A stretch of 18,119 bases of DNA from Acidobacteriota bacterium. GTDB taxonomy: Bacteria > Acidobacteriota > Terriglobia > Terriglobales > Acidobacteriaceae. Shown piece after piece: positions 1 through 6,527 of the stretch; the first letter of the stretch is position 1; each line of letters begins with the position of its first letter. Location of the stretch: assembly GCA_021799405.1 (NCBI GenBank), contig JAJZAL010000088.1:1-18119 (forward strand). Reading direction: 5' to 3'. The position numbers were made by a program, and so were the translations under genes. The notes under the pieces were generated by a model, which saw only the letters and a program-made list of their open reading frames with translations, was not told the origin of the DNA and made no database searches.

Positions 1-54
1 GATGTAGTCCGTGATCCCCGACCCGGCCGGAAGTTCGGCAACTGTGCGCGCCAA
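1..54 (-). CDS. IS4-type transposase, N-terminal 18 codons (runs off left edge)
   Basis: Read on the minus strand from 54, a TTG start opens a frame giving MARTVAELPAGSGITDYI up to the window edge. A perfect AGGAGG (66 to 61) lies 6 nt upstream of the TTG, which makes this a convincing translation start despite the unusual codon. The ARTVAxLPAGSxITDYI opening is how I remember many IS4-family (DDE) transposases from acidobacteria and actinobacteria beginning; these cut and paste their element through its terminal inverted repeats. Only 18 residues are visible, so the catalytic residues cannot be checked. The gene points away from the Wzi gene, in the same direction. The family call is from memory of the N-terminal motif; the start and its ribosome site are seen directly. 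Confidence 0.6.
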   Translation of the reverse strand, partial: MARTVAELPAGSGITDYI

Positions 55-117
55 TGTGGCCCTCCTGTACTTCCAATACAGAATGCCACAAAATTCGTTA
101 AGTGAACAGTATTACGG
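1..117 (-). mobile_element. Terminal segment of an IS4-type insertion sequence (boundary approximate)
   Basis: The transposase start at 54 leaves only about 63 bp before the Wzi stop codon at 118-120, so the end of the element must lie in that stretch. Bases 98-115 on the plus strand contain TTAAGTGAACAGTATTA, which resembles the TTAAGTGAAC-type ends I associate with this IS4 subgroup. The other end and any target duplication are outside the window, so the exact boundary cannot be set. The element lies immediately downstream of the Wzi gene and does not break its visible reading frame. Confidence 0.5.
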
Positions 118-1965
118 CTAGAAACTGATTTTGCTCTTTGGATACCAGGTAAGCATAAGCTCGGTGCTGGTAACAGTCTGCTCGCCGGGAAGGTAGATCG
201 GCGCCTTCCAATGCTCCAGGGTGAAGTTGCCTCTGAGTTCCAAATCTCTCTTAATGCGTTTAACGACCTGAAAGTTGATATCATTCAGCGTGGTTCCGTC
301 AGGAATGAAATCCTTGGCAGCCTTCTGATTGCGCATTCCCACCTGGACCCATTCATTTCCGCTGAGATGATACGTAACCCAGGCCTGACCACCTTTGTCT
401 TCGCGTCCAATCCAGTCGCCGAATATTTGACCCTCATTCGTATAACCCTGTTTTTCGATCGTCTCCCAGTACATGAATTTCCCCCCCTGGCTTGTCGAGA
501 CAGATGGATCGGTCATTGCCGCTTCGCCGCGAATATCGAGCTTGGGAATGCCGGGCACATGGGAGAGAAAGAGCCCAGGCCGCCACGCGGCGCGCCGCGG
601 AGCGTCAATGGGCGAAACATCGTCATGCACCTCGGAGTCTGTGTAAAACGTGAGCCAGTTACGCAGGTACGGCAACCTGTAGGTGCAATCAAATGAGCCG
701 AATCGCGCTCCGGGATCGCTGCGGCTATACTTAACTGCCGCGCTGGGTGCTGCCAGACTGAAGAAGCTCTTCAGAAAAGTGTGGATCGTTACCGGCGAAT
801 GGCCCTTACCTCCAAAAAGCGCAGTGCGCTCAAATCCGAATTCGAGATTCTTGGTGGGCTTGAAGTTGATCTTCTCCACATGCACCCACGGGTCGCCAGG
901 ATTAATTACATTCGGCTGGTTCGGCGCGGGATACGCTGGATTGGGCACCAGGGTATGGCCCCGCAGCGAGCCCACCAGAAACTCATAGCGGAAGGGGCCT
1001 GTAATCTTCGAGAGTCCCGGAATATACAACGGCTCGATGCGGTTAATGTGAAAGGCGTAGAAGTTCTCAGCGTTATTGGAAAAGGCCATGCTTGCGCCCA
1101 TTGCAGGCCCCAGCCACTCGTCCTGCTTGCCAAAGGAGATTACGTGGTTGAGCACTTGCGCGGAGACGTAAGCCTCCAAAAAGCGTCCGTCAGTAGCTGT
1201 CCCGATGGGGCCTAAAGGAATGGTGGTCTGATTGTAGGGCTGATTCGTGAGGGGATTGATAAAAGGAATAAAGTCTACCTGACTCGAAAGTATCTGCGCC
1301 AGCGCAGCCGGATAACCCGCCGCGGAAGGTGCTCCTTGAAACTCGCCCCTCACATATACAGCAAAGCGTCCCGCTGAAGCATAGCCACTGGCCCCCGTGT
1401 AGTTAGTGAAGCCATTCTCGTAAGGCCGCCCGTAGTCATTGATAATCGTGGACCCGAGATGGTAACTGTCCCGCAGCGGCGTGCCGCTGATGGCTCGCAT
1501 CAATGTGTAACTTGACTCAAGATGCACGTTGCCTTCAAGCGTCATGCACGGGCCCTGGATATCAGCTTCCAAAAAATGCATCAGGGCCTCGTAGATCCCT
1601 TCCGCCTCTTCCGCGGCCGACGAGCCATTAGCATCCTGAATCTCGGTTTCGGTACCTTCGAGCACATGGAGCAGGCTCGCGCGCGTCCAGGGCCGAATGC
1701 CCAGAAAAATGTCGCCCGCAAAGCCGAGCGAATACAGCCGCATCACGGCCGGATAGACCCAACTATCAACCGGGATATACGGTGACCCAAGAGAAGCTGG
1801 CTCACACACTGAAGCCGGGGTATTAGCGCTTCCTTCCGCTTGTGCTGTGCCAGACGGCGCTCCAGGCGGATCAGCCATCAGCACGTTGGCCGCCAGAAGA
1901 ACTCCAGCCAATGCGCCTGCGCAAAGAAGAACAGGCGCGACAGATACGCGATTCACCAAGCCCAT
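118..1965 (-). CDS. Capsule assembly Wzi family outer-membrane protein
   Basis: This 615-residue protein has a signal peptide (R6, hydrophobic 9-30, likely cleavage near A31) followed by a helical SLGFAG/IRPWTRA segment near residues 78-95 that is usual in acidobacterial Wzi-like proteins. The rest, about residues 140-615, is beta-barrel-like. It contains the family-style stretches FGKQDEWLGP and INFKPTKNLEFGFERTALFGG, and the last residue is Phe, as expected for an outer-membrane barrel. Wzi proteins sit in the outer membrane and help retain surface polysaccharide; which polysaccharide is used here cannot be told. ATG at 1965 is preceded by a G-rich stretch (GTGGGGGT) close to the start. The E1-alpha-like gene lies 378 bp upstream on the same strand and no capsule genes are visible. 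An insertion sequence begins just after the stop. Confidence 0.85.
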   Translation of the reverse strand: MGLVNRVSVAPVLLCAGALAGVLLAANVLMADPPGAPSGTAQAEGSANTPASVCEPASLGSPYIPVDSWVYPAVMRLYSLGFAGDIFLGIRPWTRASLLHVLEGTETEIQDANGSSAAEEAEGIYEALMHFLEADIQGPCMTLEGNVHLESSYTLMRAISGTPLRDSYHLGSTIINDYGRPYENGFTNYTGASGYASAGRFAVYVRGEFQGAPSAAGYPAALAQILSSQVDFIPFINPLTNQPYNQTTIPLGPIGTATDGRFLEAYVSAQVLNHVISFGKQDEWLGPAMGASMAFSNNAENFYAFHINRIEPLYIPGLSKITGPFRYEFLVGSLRGHTLVPNPAYPAPNQPNVINPGDPWVHVEKINFKPTKNLEFGFERTALFGGKGHSPVTIHTFLKSFFSLAAPSAAVKYSRSDPGARFGSFDCTYRLPYLRNWLTFYTDSEVHDDVSPIDAPRRAAWRPGLFLSHVPGIPKLDIRGEAAMTDPSVSTSQGGKFMYWETIEKQGYTNEGQIFGDWIGREDKGGQAWVTYHLSGNEWVQVGMRNQKAAKDFIPDGTTLNDINFQVVKRIKRDLELRGNFTLEHWKAPIYLPGEQTVTSTELMLTWYPKSKISF

Positions 1966-2343
1966 ACCCCCACTCTATCATTCACACACTCTGGTTAAGA
2001 TGCCGGAAATGCCAGCCAGGCAAGAACAGAGAAGGACATGGTTCCACGCGAATTAAATACAGCATTGAATATCTGCGCGAATTAGATGACTTCACGCATC
2101 TCCGGCAGAATCCACATAGTAACTGGCCAAGGCGCTTCCCGTTCAGCCAGTGTCCGCGCCAGCACACCAAGACCTCCTCGCAGCCGCAGTGTTGCTTGTA
2201 AAAAAATGCAATAATTTGCCCATAAAAGGCGCCCGCGCAAAATATGACTGCCCTATCCCAGAATCGGCATTCCTGCACGACTCCATCCTCATCGAAGCAT
2301 CCACCTCGGAAGCAGAGCGCATACTCGAAAGCTGGAAGGTGAT
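1966..2343. other. 378-bp spacer between the Wzi and E1-alpha-like genes
   Basis: I see no gene I can support here. A minus-strand open frame (1982-2536) overlaps the end of the E1-alpha-like gene in another frame and reads as a shadow. A plus-strand stretch at about 2240-2343 has coding-like codon texture (it would read HDSILIEASTSEAERILESW), but it continues antisense into the E1-alpha-like gene and has no recognisable family. The spacer presumably contains the Wzi promoter on the minus strand; no clear -35/-10 pair stands out. Confidence 0.4.
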
Positions 2344-3300
2344 TCACCGCATTGCCAAGCCACGGCGTGCCGCGGAAGGCCGAGATCTCCCGGAACTCTG
2401 CATAGCGGCATCCCATTCCCTTCCGAATGCGGCAGCGGCCTCGCGCCGATACTTCTGCTTGAACAATCCCTTGTCTGTCAGATATTCCTCCATGACCAGG
2501 ATGGGGTCGCAGGATTGCGAGCGGCGCGCCTGCCACAAAGCGCTGGATAGCTCTTTGTCATACATCGAGCAATCGTTGTCCGGCCAGCTTTCGCATGCGA
2601 TCAGCGTGGGGCCGTTGCCTCGGCGAGCATGCGCGATGGCCTCAGTGGCGACCCGATAGACGGCAACCACATCATTGCCGTCCACAGTAATGCCGGGAAA
2701 GCCGAATGCCGGCGCCGGCCATACTGCATCCTTCCGCCCCATTGTTCTCTTCTCGCTTTCGGTGCCGGCCATGAAGCCCTTCCAGCAAACAAAGATCACC
2801 GGCAACTTGAGCTTGCCGGCAAGCTGCAGCGCACGCTGCCATGACTCCTCTTCCGTAAACCCGCCGGTGCGAAAAACAACTGCGACTGCCCCGCGCTTCA
2901 TTGTGTTCCCTACCGCGGTTTGGATCGCGCGATCGAGCTGGGCATAGGAGGTGCGGCTATTCCCCCGGCCTCCGTCCGCGCCCAGTCGCGGGAGAAGCCG
3001 AACGAGCGGAACACCCTTGACGAAATCAAGGACGAATCCACCCGGGCACCGGACAATGACGTCTTTGGGCAGCAGGTCAACAGCCACTCCGACCGCAGCC
3101 GCCTCCTGACTTCTCGTGGTATTACCATTCGCATAAGATTGGCTTGACGGGAACAACGGACAGGCGAGCCTCTCCAGCATGCGGATCTTGACCATGGTGG
3201 AGTAAAGCTGGAGCAGCTTTTCCGTCGAGATGAGCGAGAAGCCGTTCTCTGGCGGTAGCGCGTCTGTGGAGGCGTATTTTTTTTTACGGTTGGTCGTCAT
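2344..3300 (-). CDS. Degenerate E1-alpha-like (2-oxoacid dehydrogenase) protein, probably catalytically inactive
   Basis: This 318-residue protein is alignable by eye to E1-alpha subunits of pyruvate/branched-chain 2-oxoacid dehydrogenases, which use thiamine diphosphate (ThDP) to decarboxylate 2-oxoacids. Matching landmarks are LYSTMVKIRMLE (32-43), SQEAAAVG (64-71), KGVPL (95-99), LKLPVIFVC (164-172), GFPGITVDGNDVVAVY (200-215) and GPTLI (230-234). The key residues are gone: YRxH is replaced by PGGF (86-89), the Mg-ThDP GDG by TGG (145-147), and the NN after IFVC by KG (174-175). About 30 residues around the usual GGSMH segment are also missing. No E1-beta gene is adjacent. I chose ATG 3300 (MTTNRKKK) over the longer frame starting at 3360; no good ribosome site precedes either. 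It may be a regulatory or structural relic rather than an enzyme. Confidence 0.75.
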   Translation of the reverse strand: MTTNRKKKYASTDALPPENGFSLISTEKLLQLYSTMVKIRMLERLACPLFPSSQSYANGNTTRSQEAAAVGVAVDLLPKDVIVRCPGGFVLDFVKGVPLVRLLPRLGADGGRGNSRTSYAQLDRAIQTAVGNTMKRGAVAVVFRTGGFTEEESWQRALQLAGKLKLPVIFVCWKGFMAGTESEKRTMGRKDAVWPAPAFGFPGITVDGNDVVAVYRVATEAIAHARRGNGPTLIACESWPDNDCSMYDKELSSALWQARRSQSCDPILVMEEYLTDKGLFKQKYRREAAAAFGREWDAAMQSSGRSRPSAARRGLAMR

Positions 3301-3329
3301 TGAATGAAGGATTACGAAGACTTGATGCG

Positions 3330-3360
3330 ATTGTAAACGGACAGCGAAATGAGAGCGCAA
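3330..3360 (-). promoter_or_regulatory. Possible promoter of the E1-alpha-like gene
   Basis: On the minus strand, TACAAT (3335 to 3330) is a good -10 hexamer placed about 30 bp before ATG 3300. The best -35 is TTGCGC (3360 to 3355) at a long 19-bp spacing, so the -35 is weak. Its position supports ATG 3300 as the start, because the longer alternative start at 3360 would lie upstream of the -10. Confidence 0.35.
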
Positions 3361-3554
3361 CCCCCAGCATTAATTCCCCGAGAGCCATTGACCAGCCGAG
3401 CGGCGCGAGCGTGATGCAGTGTGCGCTTCCGAATCAAGATTCGCCGGTCCCGCACTCCGCGCAAGCGGCTGCCATCCTTCGATCGGGCATCCGACGTTAT
3501 CCGAAATCTCGATGGGGCCATTTCAAAGACAATTTGCCCCGGGCGATACAGCGT

Positions 3555-3583
3555 TTGACGAATCCCCTCCAAGCGGCGACAAT
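3555..3583 (+). promoter_or_regulatory. Sigma-70-type promoter for tRNA-Ala
   Basis: TTGACG (3555-3560) matches the -35 consensus at five of six positions. A 17-bp spacer leads to GACAAT (3578-3583), a four-of-six match to the -10. Transcription would start near 3590, about 18 nt before the mature 5' end of the tRNA, which is a sensible leader for RNase P processing. Confidence 0.55.
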
Positions 3584-3607
3584 AAGAGAGTTGGATCCGC
3601 CTGATGT

Positions 3608-3684
3608 GGGCCTGTGGCGCAGTTTGGGAGCGCGCTTCCATGGCATGGAAGAGGTCGTCGGTTCGATCCCGACCAGGTCCACCA
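3608..3684 (+). tRNA. tRNA-Ala (anticodon GGC), CCA encoded
   Basis: The cloverleaf can be folded by hand. The acceptor stem is 3608-3614 with 3674-3680 (seven pairs, one G-U); the D stem is GCGC 3617-3620 with 3630-3633; the anticodon stem is CTTCC 3635-3639 with GGAAG 3647-3651; and the T stem is GTCGG 3657-3661 with CCGAC 3669-3673 around a TTCGATC loop. The anticodon GGC (3642-3644) is preceded by T33 and reads GCC/GCU alanine codons. The discriminator is A3681 and CCA is encoded at 3682-3684. It has its own promoter upstream and a hairpin about 30 nt downstream. Confidence 0.97.
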
Positions 3685-3713
3685 AATAACACCTTCCAAT
3701 TTAGAGACTTACG

Positions 3714-3745
3714 CGGCCAGCCTCGGAGCTGGCCGGAATCGTTTT
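3714..3745 (+). terminator. Candidate terminator of the tRNA-Ala transcript
   Basis: CGGCCAGC (3714-3721) and GCTGGCCG (3728-3735) form a perfect 8-bp GC-rich stem with a 6-nt loop. It is followed after six bases by TTTT (3742-3745). The stem is strong but the T tract is short and delayed. It is well placed, 29 nt after the tRNA 3' end. Confidence 0.45.
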
Positions 3746-4376
3746 AGCGCTAATTTTGCATTCCTCCGCAAGGAGCAACCCTGCTCTTTCGCGCGCAAAG
3801 TTGCCGAAGTTTTGCTCGTTTCGATCCCTGCTTTGCTCGGCTTTCCGATCGGCGCAAATCCGAAGACATTCGATCTACTTGCTCCGTCCGATACCAATCC
3901 CAGGAAATGGCTGCGCATCTACTGGATCAATCAATAGTCCGGGAAGAAAATCAAGATCACGGCTGAAAGGAATGACAGCAGCCGGACCACGGCACCTGTA
4001 CATGTATGGAGATTTATTTGCCTACCAAGCACGTCACCCAGAATCAAACTGTGCAGACAAGCATGGAAATGCTTGCGACAGGAAGACAACGGGATTGCTG
4101 TATCGGCCTCACGTGCGGATTGGCGAGATTTTCGCGATCGGCAAGGAATTGAGCAAATTGGAGGAAGTTGACGCCGGGTTGAGGCGGGGGGGACTCTTTC
4201 TGGCCGCGATCCAGCGAGCATCTCTGCCAGTGTCCGGCCACCGCTGTTTCCTACCTGATGCACATTTGGGTCGAAGTTTATGGCGCAGGGTGAAAAAATT
4301 TCGGCCATTGCACCAATTTTTGTGCAATTGGAAGGGAACACTTTCGCTGGGCTCTATCCTCCAACCTCTCCCCTGT

Positions 4377-4405
4377 TTGACCCTGCTCGCTCATCTAACT
4401 AGACT
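4377..4405 (+). promoter_or_regulatory. Promoter of the secreted TPR protein gene
   Basis: TTGACC (4377-4382) and TAGACT (4400-4405) are separated by exactly 17 bp. Transcription would start around 4412, giving a very short leader that contains the G-rich GGCAGGG (about 4410-4416) before ATG 4424. Confidence 0.5.
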
Positions 4406-4423
4406 TTCAGGCAGGGTTTCTTC

Positions 4424-6265
4424 ATGACGCCGCGCACATTTCGATGGTTTACCTTTCTTTCAGCCGCTGCTGCTCTAATGGCGGGCTTTGCGCCGGCCGC
4501 GGCCCGTGCTCAGTCTTCCAGCAGCAGTAGCAGTAGCAGCAGTTCATCCAACCAGCCGAACTCCTCCACGCAGGAGATGTACGTACAGGAGAAGACGCCG
4601 TCTCTGGTGGATCCCGCCGGTCCCACGATTTCTCTGATCAGCTCAGAACAGGTCTTCTACGTGGCCGTGGCGCTCAACGCCTGCGGATATAACGAGGGCC
4701 TTGAGCAGAGTTCTCCCATACGCAAGCAGGTGCGCGCCGAGATCAACGACGCGCTGGCCAGGAGCGAAGATGCCCGCACAAAACGCGACCAGGTGTGCCT
4801 CTACATTGCCCAGCACCGCATGACGGGCACGGAGAAGGATATCGCCCAATACATCTCCCTGGCGCTTTATCTAACGCCTCCGCCCCGTCTGGAAACGACT
4901 GCGGACCTGAGCGAGATGCCACCTGACGCCACTCAGGTTGCGGATTTTGTGCCTTTTCTCAGGGCCTTTGGCGAGGCGGTGGATCTGCATGGAATCTGGC
5001 TTGCGACGCACCACTACTACGATGAAGAAATTGACAGGTTGCACGATCCCCTGTCGCAGATGATCGTGGACACGAACCTCTACCTCAAGATGCCTGCGAC
5101 CACCTATAGTGGACGGCGTTTCATTGTGGTGATCGAGCCCATGCTTTCGCCGGCGATGGTGAATGCCCGCGTCTACGGCGCCGATTACGTGGTGGTGGTT
5201 TCTCCGGTCAATGGCAATATTCCCATGGCGCAGGTGCGTCATACGTATCTGCATTACGTAATCGAGCCTCTGCTCTACACGCGGACCAACGCCATCAACC
5301 GTATGGCCCCGATTCTCAAGGCGATCCGCAACGCTCCATTGCCCTACATGTACCGGGCCGATCCGGTGCCGCTGACCGTCGAGTGCCTGATCAAGGCGAT
5401 TGAGGCACGGATCATGGATACCGGCATTCCGATCTACCAGATTCCGCCCGGCGTGGACCGGTCGCAATTGCCGCGGTACGAGCGTCTGGTGATTCAGTCC
5501 CAGCAGAAAATTCTCGCTGCGCGCTGGGCCCAGGTTCAGCGGGACATGGCCCAGGGGTATGTGCTCACGCAGTACTTCTACGAGCAGTTGCTGCAATTTG
5601 AAAAGGGCCAGGCCAGCCTTGGCCAGACCATCGGAGAGATGGTGTACAGCATGGATATCGACCAGCAGGTGCACCGCGCTCGCGAACAGGACTTCGACCA
5701 GAACGCCGATGGCGACGAAGAAGTGTTGCAGCACAGCCAGCCGCGGAAGTTGACGGGGCTGGACCTTGCTGAGGCGCAGTTGGCAGCCGGAGATATGGCT
5801 GGGGCCAGCGCGATTGCCAATCAGGCACTTGCGGAGAAGACAAACACCCCGCAGTCGATCGCGGCGCGCGGCCGGGCAAACTTCATACTGGCCAGAGTGG
5901 CCATTATGAGCGGCCACCCAAATCAGGCCAGAGAGGATTTCGAGAAGACGCTGGCCACGAGCAAGGACGCCCGCGTTGTCTCCTGGACGCACATCTATTT
6001 AGGCCGGATGTACGATCTCGCTTGCCAGCGCGACCAGGCTTTGGAGCAATACAAGGAGGCCATGCAGACGCGCGATGGTCAATTGGACACCCGTCTGGCA
6101 GCCGAGCGCGGCCAGAAAGCTCCGTACGCGGTAAACGGGCATAGCTGCAGCGATGATTCGGCAGACGCCTCCTCGCCCGGCGCGGGAGCATCGCCGCCGG
6201 CAACGCCGGCAACGGCCCCATCGCCGGCGCAAGCGGGGCAAAATGGGGCGCAATCACCGCAATAG
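4424..6265 (+). CDS. Secreted TPR protein with a degenerate metalloprotease-like (HTYLH) region
   Basis: The 613-residue product has a clear Sec signal peptide (cleavage likely after A29, ARA|Q). A run of twelve serines (31-42) follows, then a large mostly helical domain (about 45-430). Within that domain, a hydrophobic strand (ADYVVVVSPV) precedes HTYLHYVIEP (273-282) and then VECLIKAIEAR (319-329). This order resembles zinc proteases with HExxH and a downstream glutamate helix, but the catalytic Glu is replaced by Thr. At least three TPR-like helical pairs follow (about 446-557), and the tail (about 580-613) is Ala/Pro/Ser-rich and probably disordered. TPRs mediate protein contacts, so a periplasmic scaffold or chaperone role is plausible but unproven. 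The gene has its own promoter and is separated by 262 bp from rnc. I recognise no named family; the protease relationship is inferred from the motif only. Confidence 0.75.
   Translation: MTPRTFRWFTFLSAAAALMAGFAPAAARAQSSSSSSSSSSSSNQPNSSTQEMYVQEKTPSLVDPAGPTISLISSEQVFYVAVALNACGYNEGLEQSSPIRKQVRAEINDALARSEDARTKRDQVCLYIAQHRMTGTEKDIAQYISLALYLTPPPRLETTADLSEMPPDATQVADFVPFLRAFGEAVDLHGIWLATHHYYDEEIDRLHDPLSQMIVDTNLYLKMPATTYSGRRFIVVIEPMLSPAMVNARVYGADYVVVVSPVNGNIPMAQVRHTYLHYVIEPLLYTRTNAINRMAPILKAIRNAPLPYMYRADPVPLTVECLIKAIEARIMDTGIPIYQIPPGVDRSQLPRYERLVIQSQQKILAARWAQVQRDMAQGYVLTQYFYEQLLQFEKGQASLGQTIGEMVYSMDIDQQVHRAREQDFDQNADGDEEVLQHSQPRKLTGLDLAEAQLAAGDMAGASAIANQALAEKTNTPQSIAARGRANFILARVAIMSGHPNQAREDFEKTLATSKDARVVSWTHIYLGRMYDLACQRDQALEQYKEAMQTRDGQLDTRLAAERGQKAPYAVNGHSCSDDSADASSPGAGASPPATPATAPSPAQAGQNGAQSPQ
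4514..4549 (+). repeat. Poly-serine codon tract (twelve Ser codons)
   Basis: Twelve consecutive Ser codons lie just after the signal-peptide cleavage site. The core (4520-4543) is eight AGC/AGT codons, a trinucleotide repeat, flanked by TCN serine codons. Slippage would change the tract length without shifting the frame. Confidence 0.85.
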
Positions 6266-6440
6266 ACCTCTGGCCGCGTCCATACCTGTCGCAACGGCGT
6301 CTAAAACCTAGGCGGCAGGCGTGCATTTTGGAACGGTATCTGGCTGGGATTGGAAATTCCTTCTTCCGCGGTGCACGGGTGTAGGATAAGCACAATCTTT
6401 TCTGCGCATTGCCTCTGTGGTACAGACTTTGCCTTACCAA

Positions 6441-6478
6441 GCCGCAGCGGGGCCCCGGCGACCGGGAATGGTTGCGGC
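6441..6478 (+). promoter_or_regulatory. Nested hairpin in the leader of rnc
   Basis: An outer stem pairs 6441-6448 (GCCGCAGC) with 6471-6478 (eight pairs, one G-U). Inside it, CCCGG (6454-6458) pairs with CCGGG (6462-6466) around a CGA loop. The structure ends 49 nt before the rnc start codon. Several rnc mRNAs are known to be autoregulated by RNase III cutting a leader hairpin, so a similar role is possible here; that part is inference. I could not find a convincing promoter in 6266-6440. Confidence 0.4.
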
Positions 6479-6527
6479 CGGGCAGCCGTGGAACGCAAGC
6501 TGAAAGGTGCGAACCTAAAGGAATCAA

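Larger units (their letters stand above)
3301..3607. other. Divergent 307-bp spacer between the E1-alpha-like gene and tRNA-Ala
   Basis: This stretch holds the candidate minus-strand promoter of the E1-alpha-like gene at its left and the tRNA promoter at its right. Open frames crossing it on both strands continue through the tRNA and are spurious. I see no other gene. Confidence 0.5.
3685..4423. other. 739-bp stretch without a supported gene; several small hairpins
   Basis: Open frames exist on both strands (for example plus 3756-4427 and minus 3931-4341), but none has recognisable domains or a good ribosome site. Apart from the tRNA terminator, it holds a perfect 7-bp hairpin with a GGAA tetraloop (4058-4075) and a 7-bp hairpin ATTGCAC/GTGCAAT around an A/T-rich loop (4307-4328). 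A promoter for the next gene lies at its right end. A short plus-strand segment ending in a stop at 3937 reads PKTFDLLAPSDTNPRKWLRI and could be a gene remnant, but I cannot identify it. Confidence 0.4.

Noticed and set aside
3312..3692. Open frames antisense and sense across the tRNA-Ala (one reads LVGIEPTTSSMPWKRAPKLRHRP on the minus strand)
   Set aside because: This is the familiar false protein produced by translating the complement of a tRNA gene; the cloverleaf explains the sequence.
4871..5992. 373-residue minus-strand frame inside the TPR protein gene
   Set aside because: It is fully antisense to a gene with a signal peptide, TPRs and a promoter. It is His/Arg/Leu-rich with no domain, typical of a shadow in GC-rich DNA.
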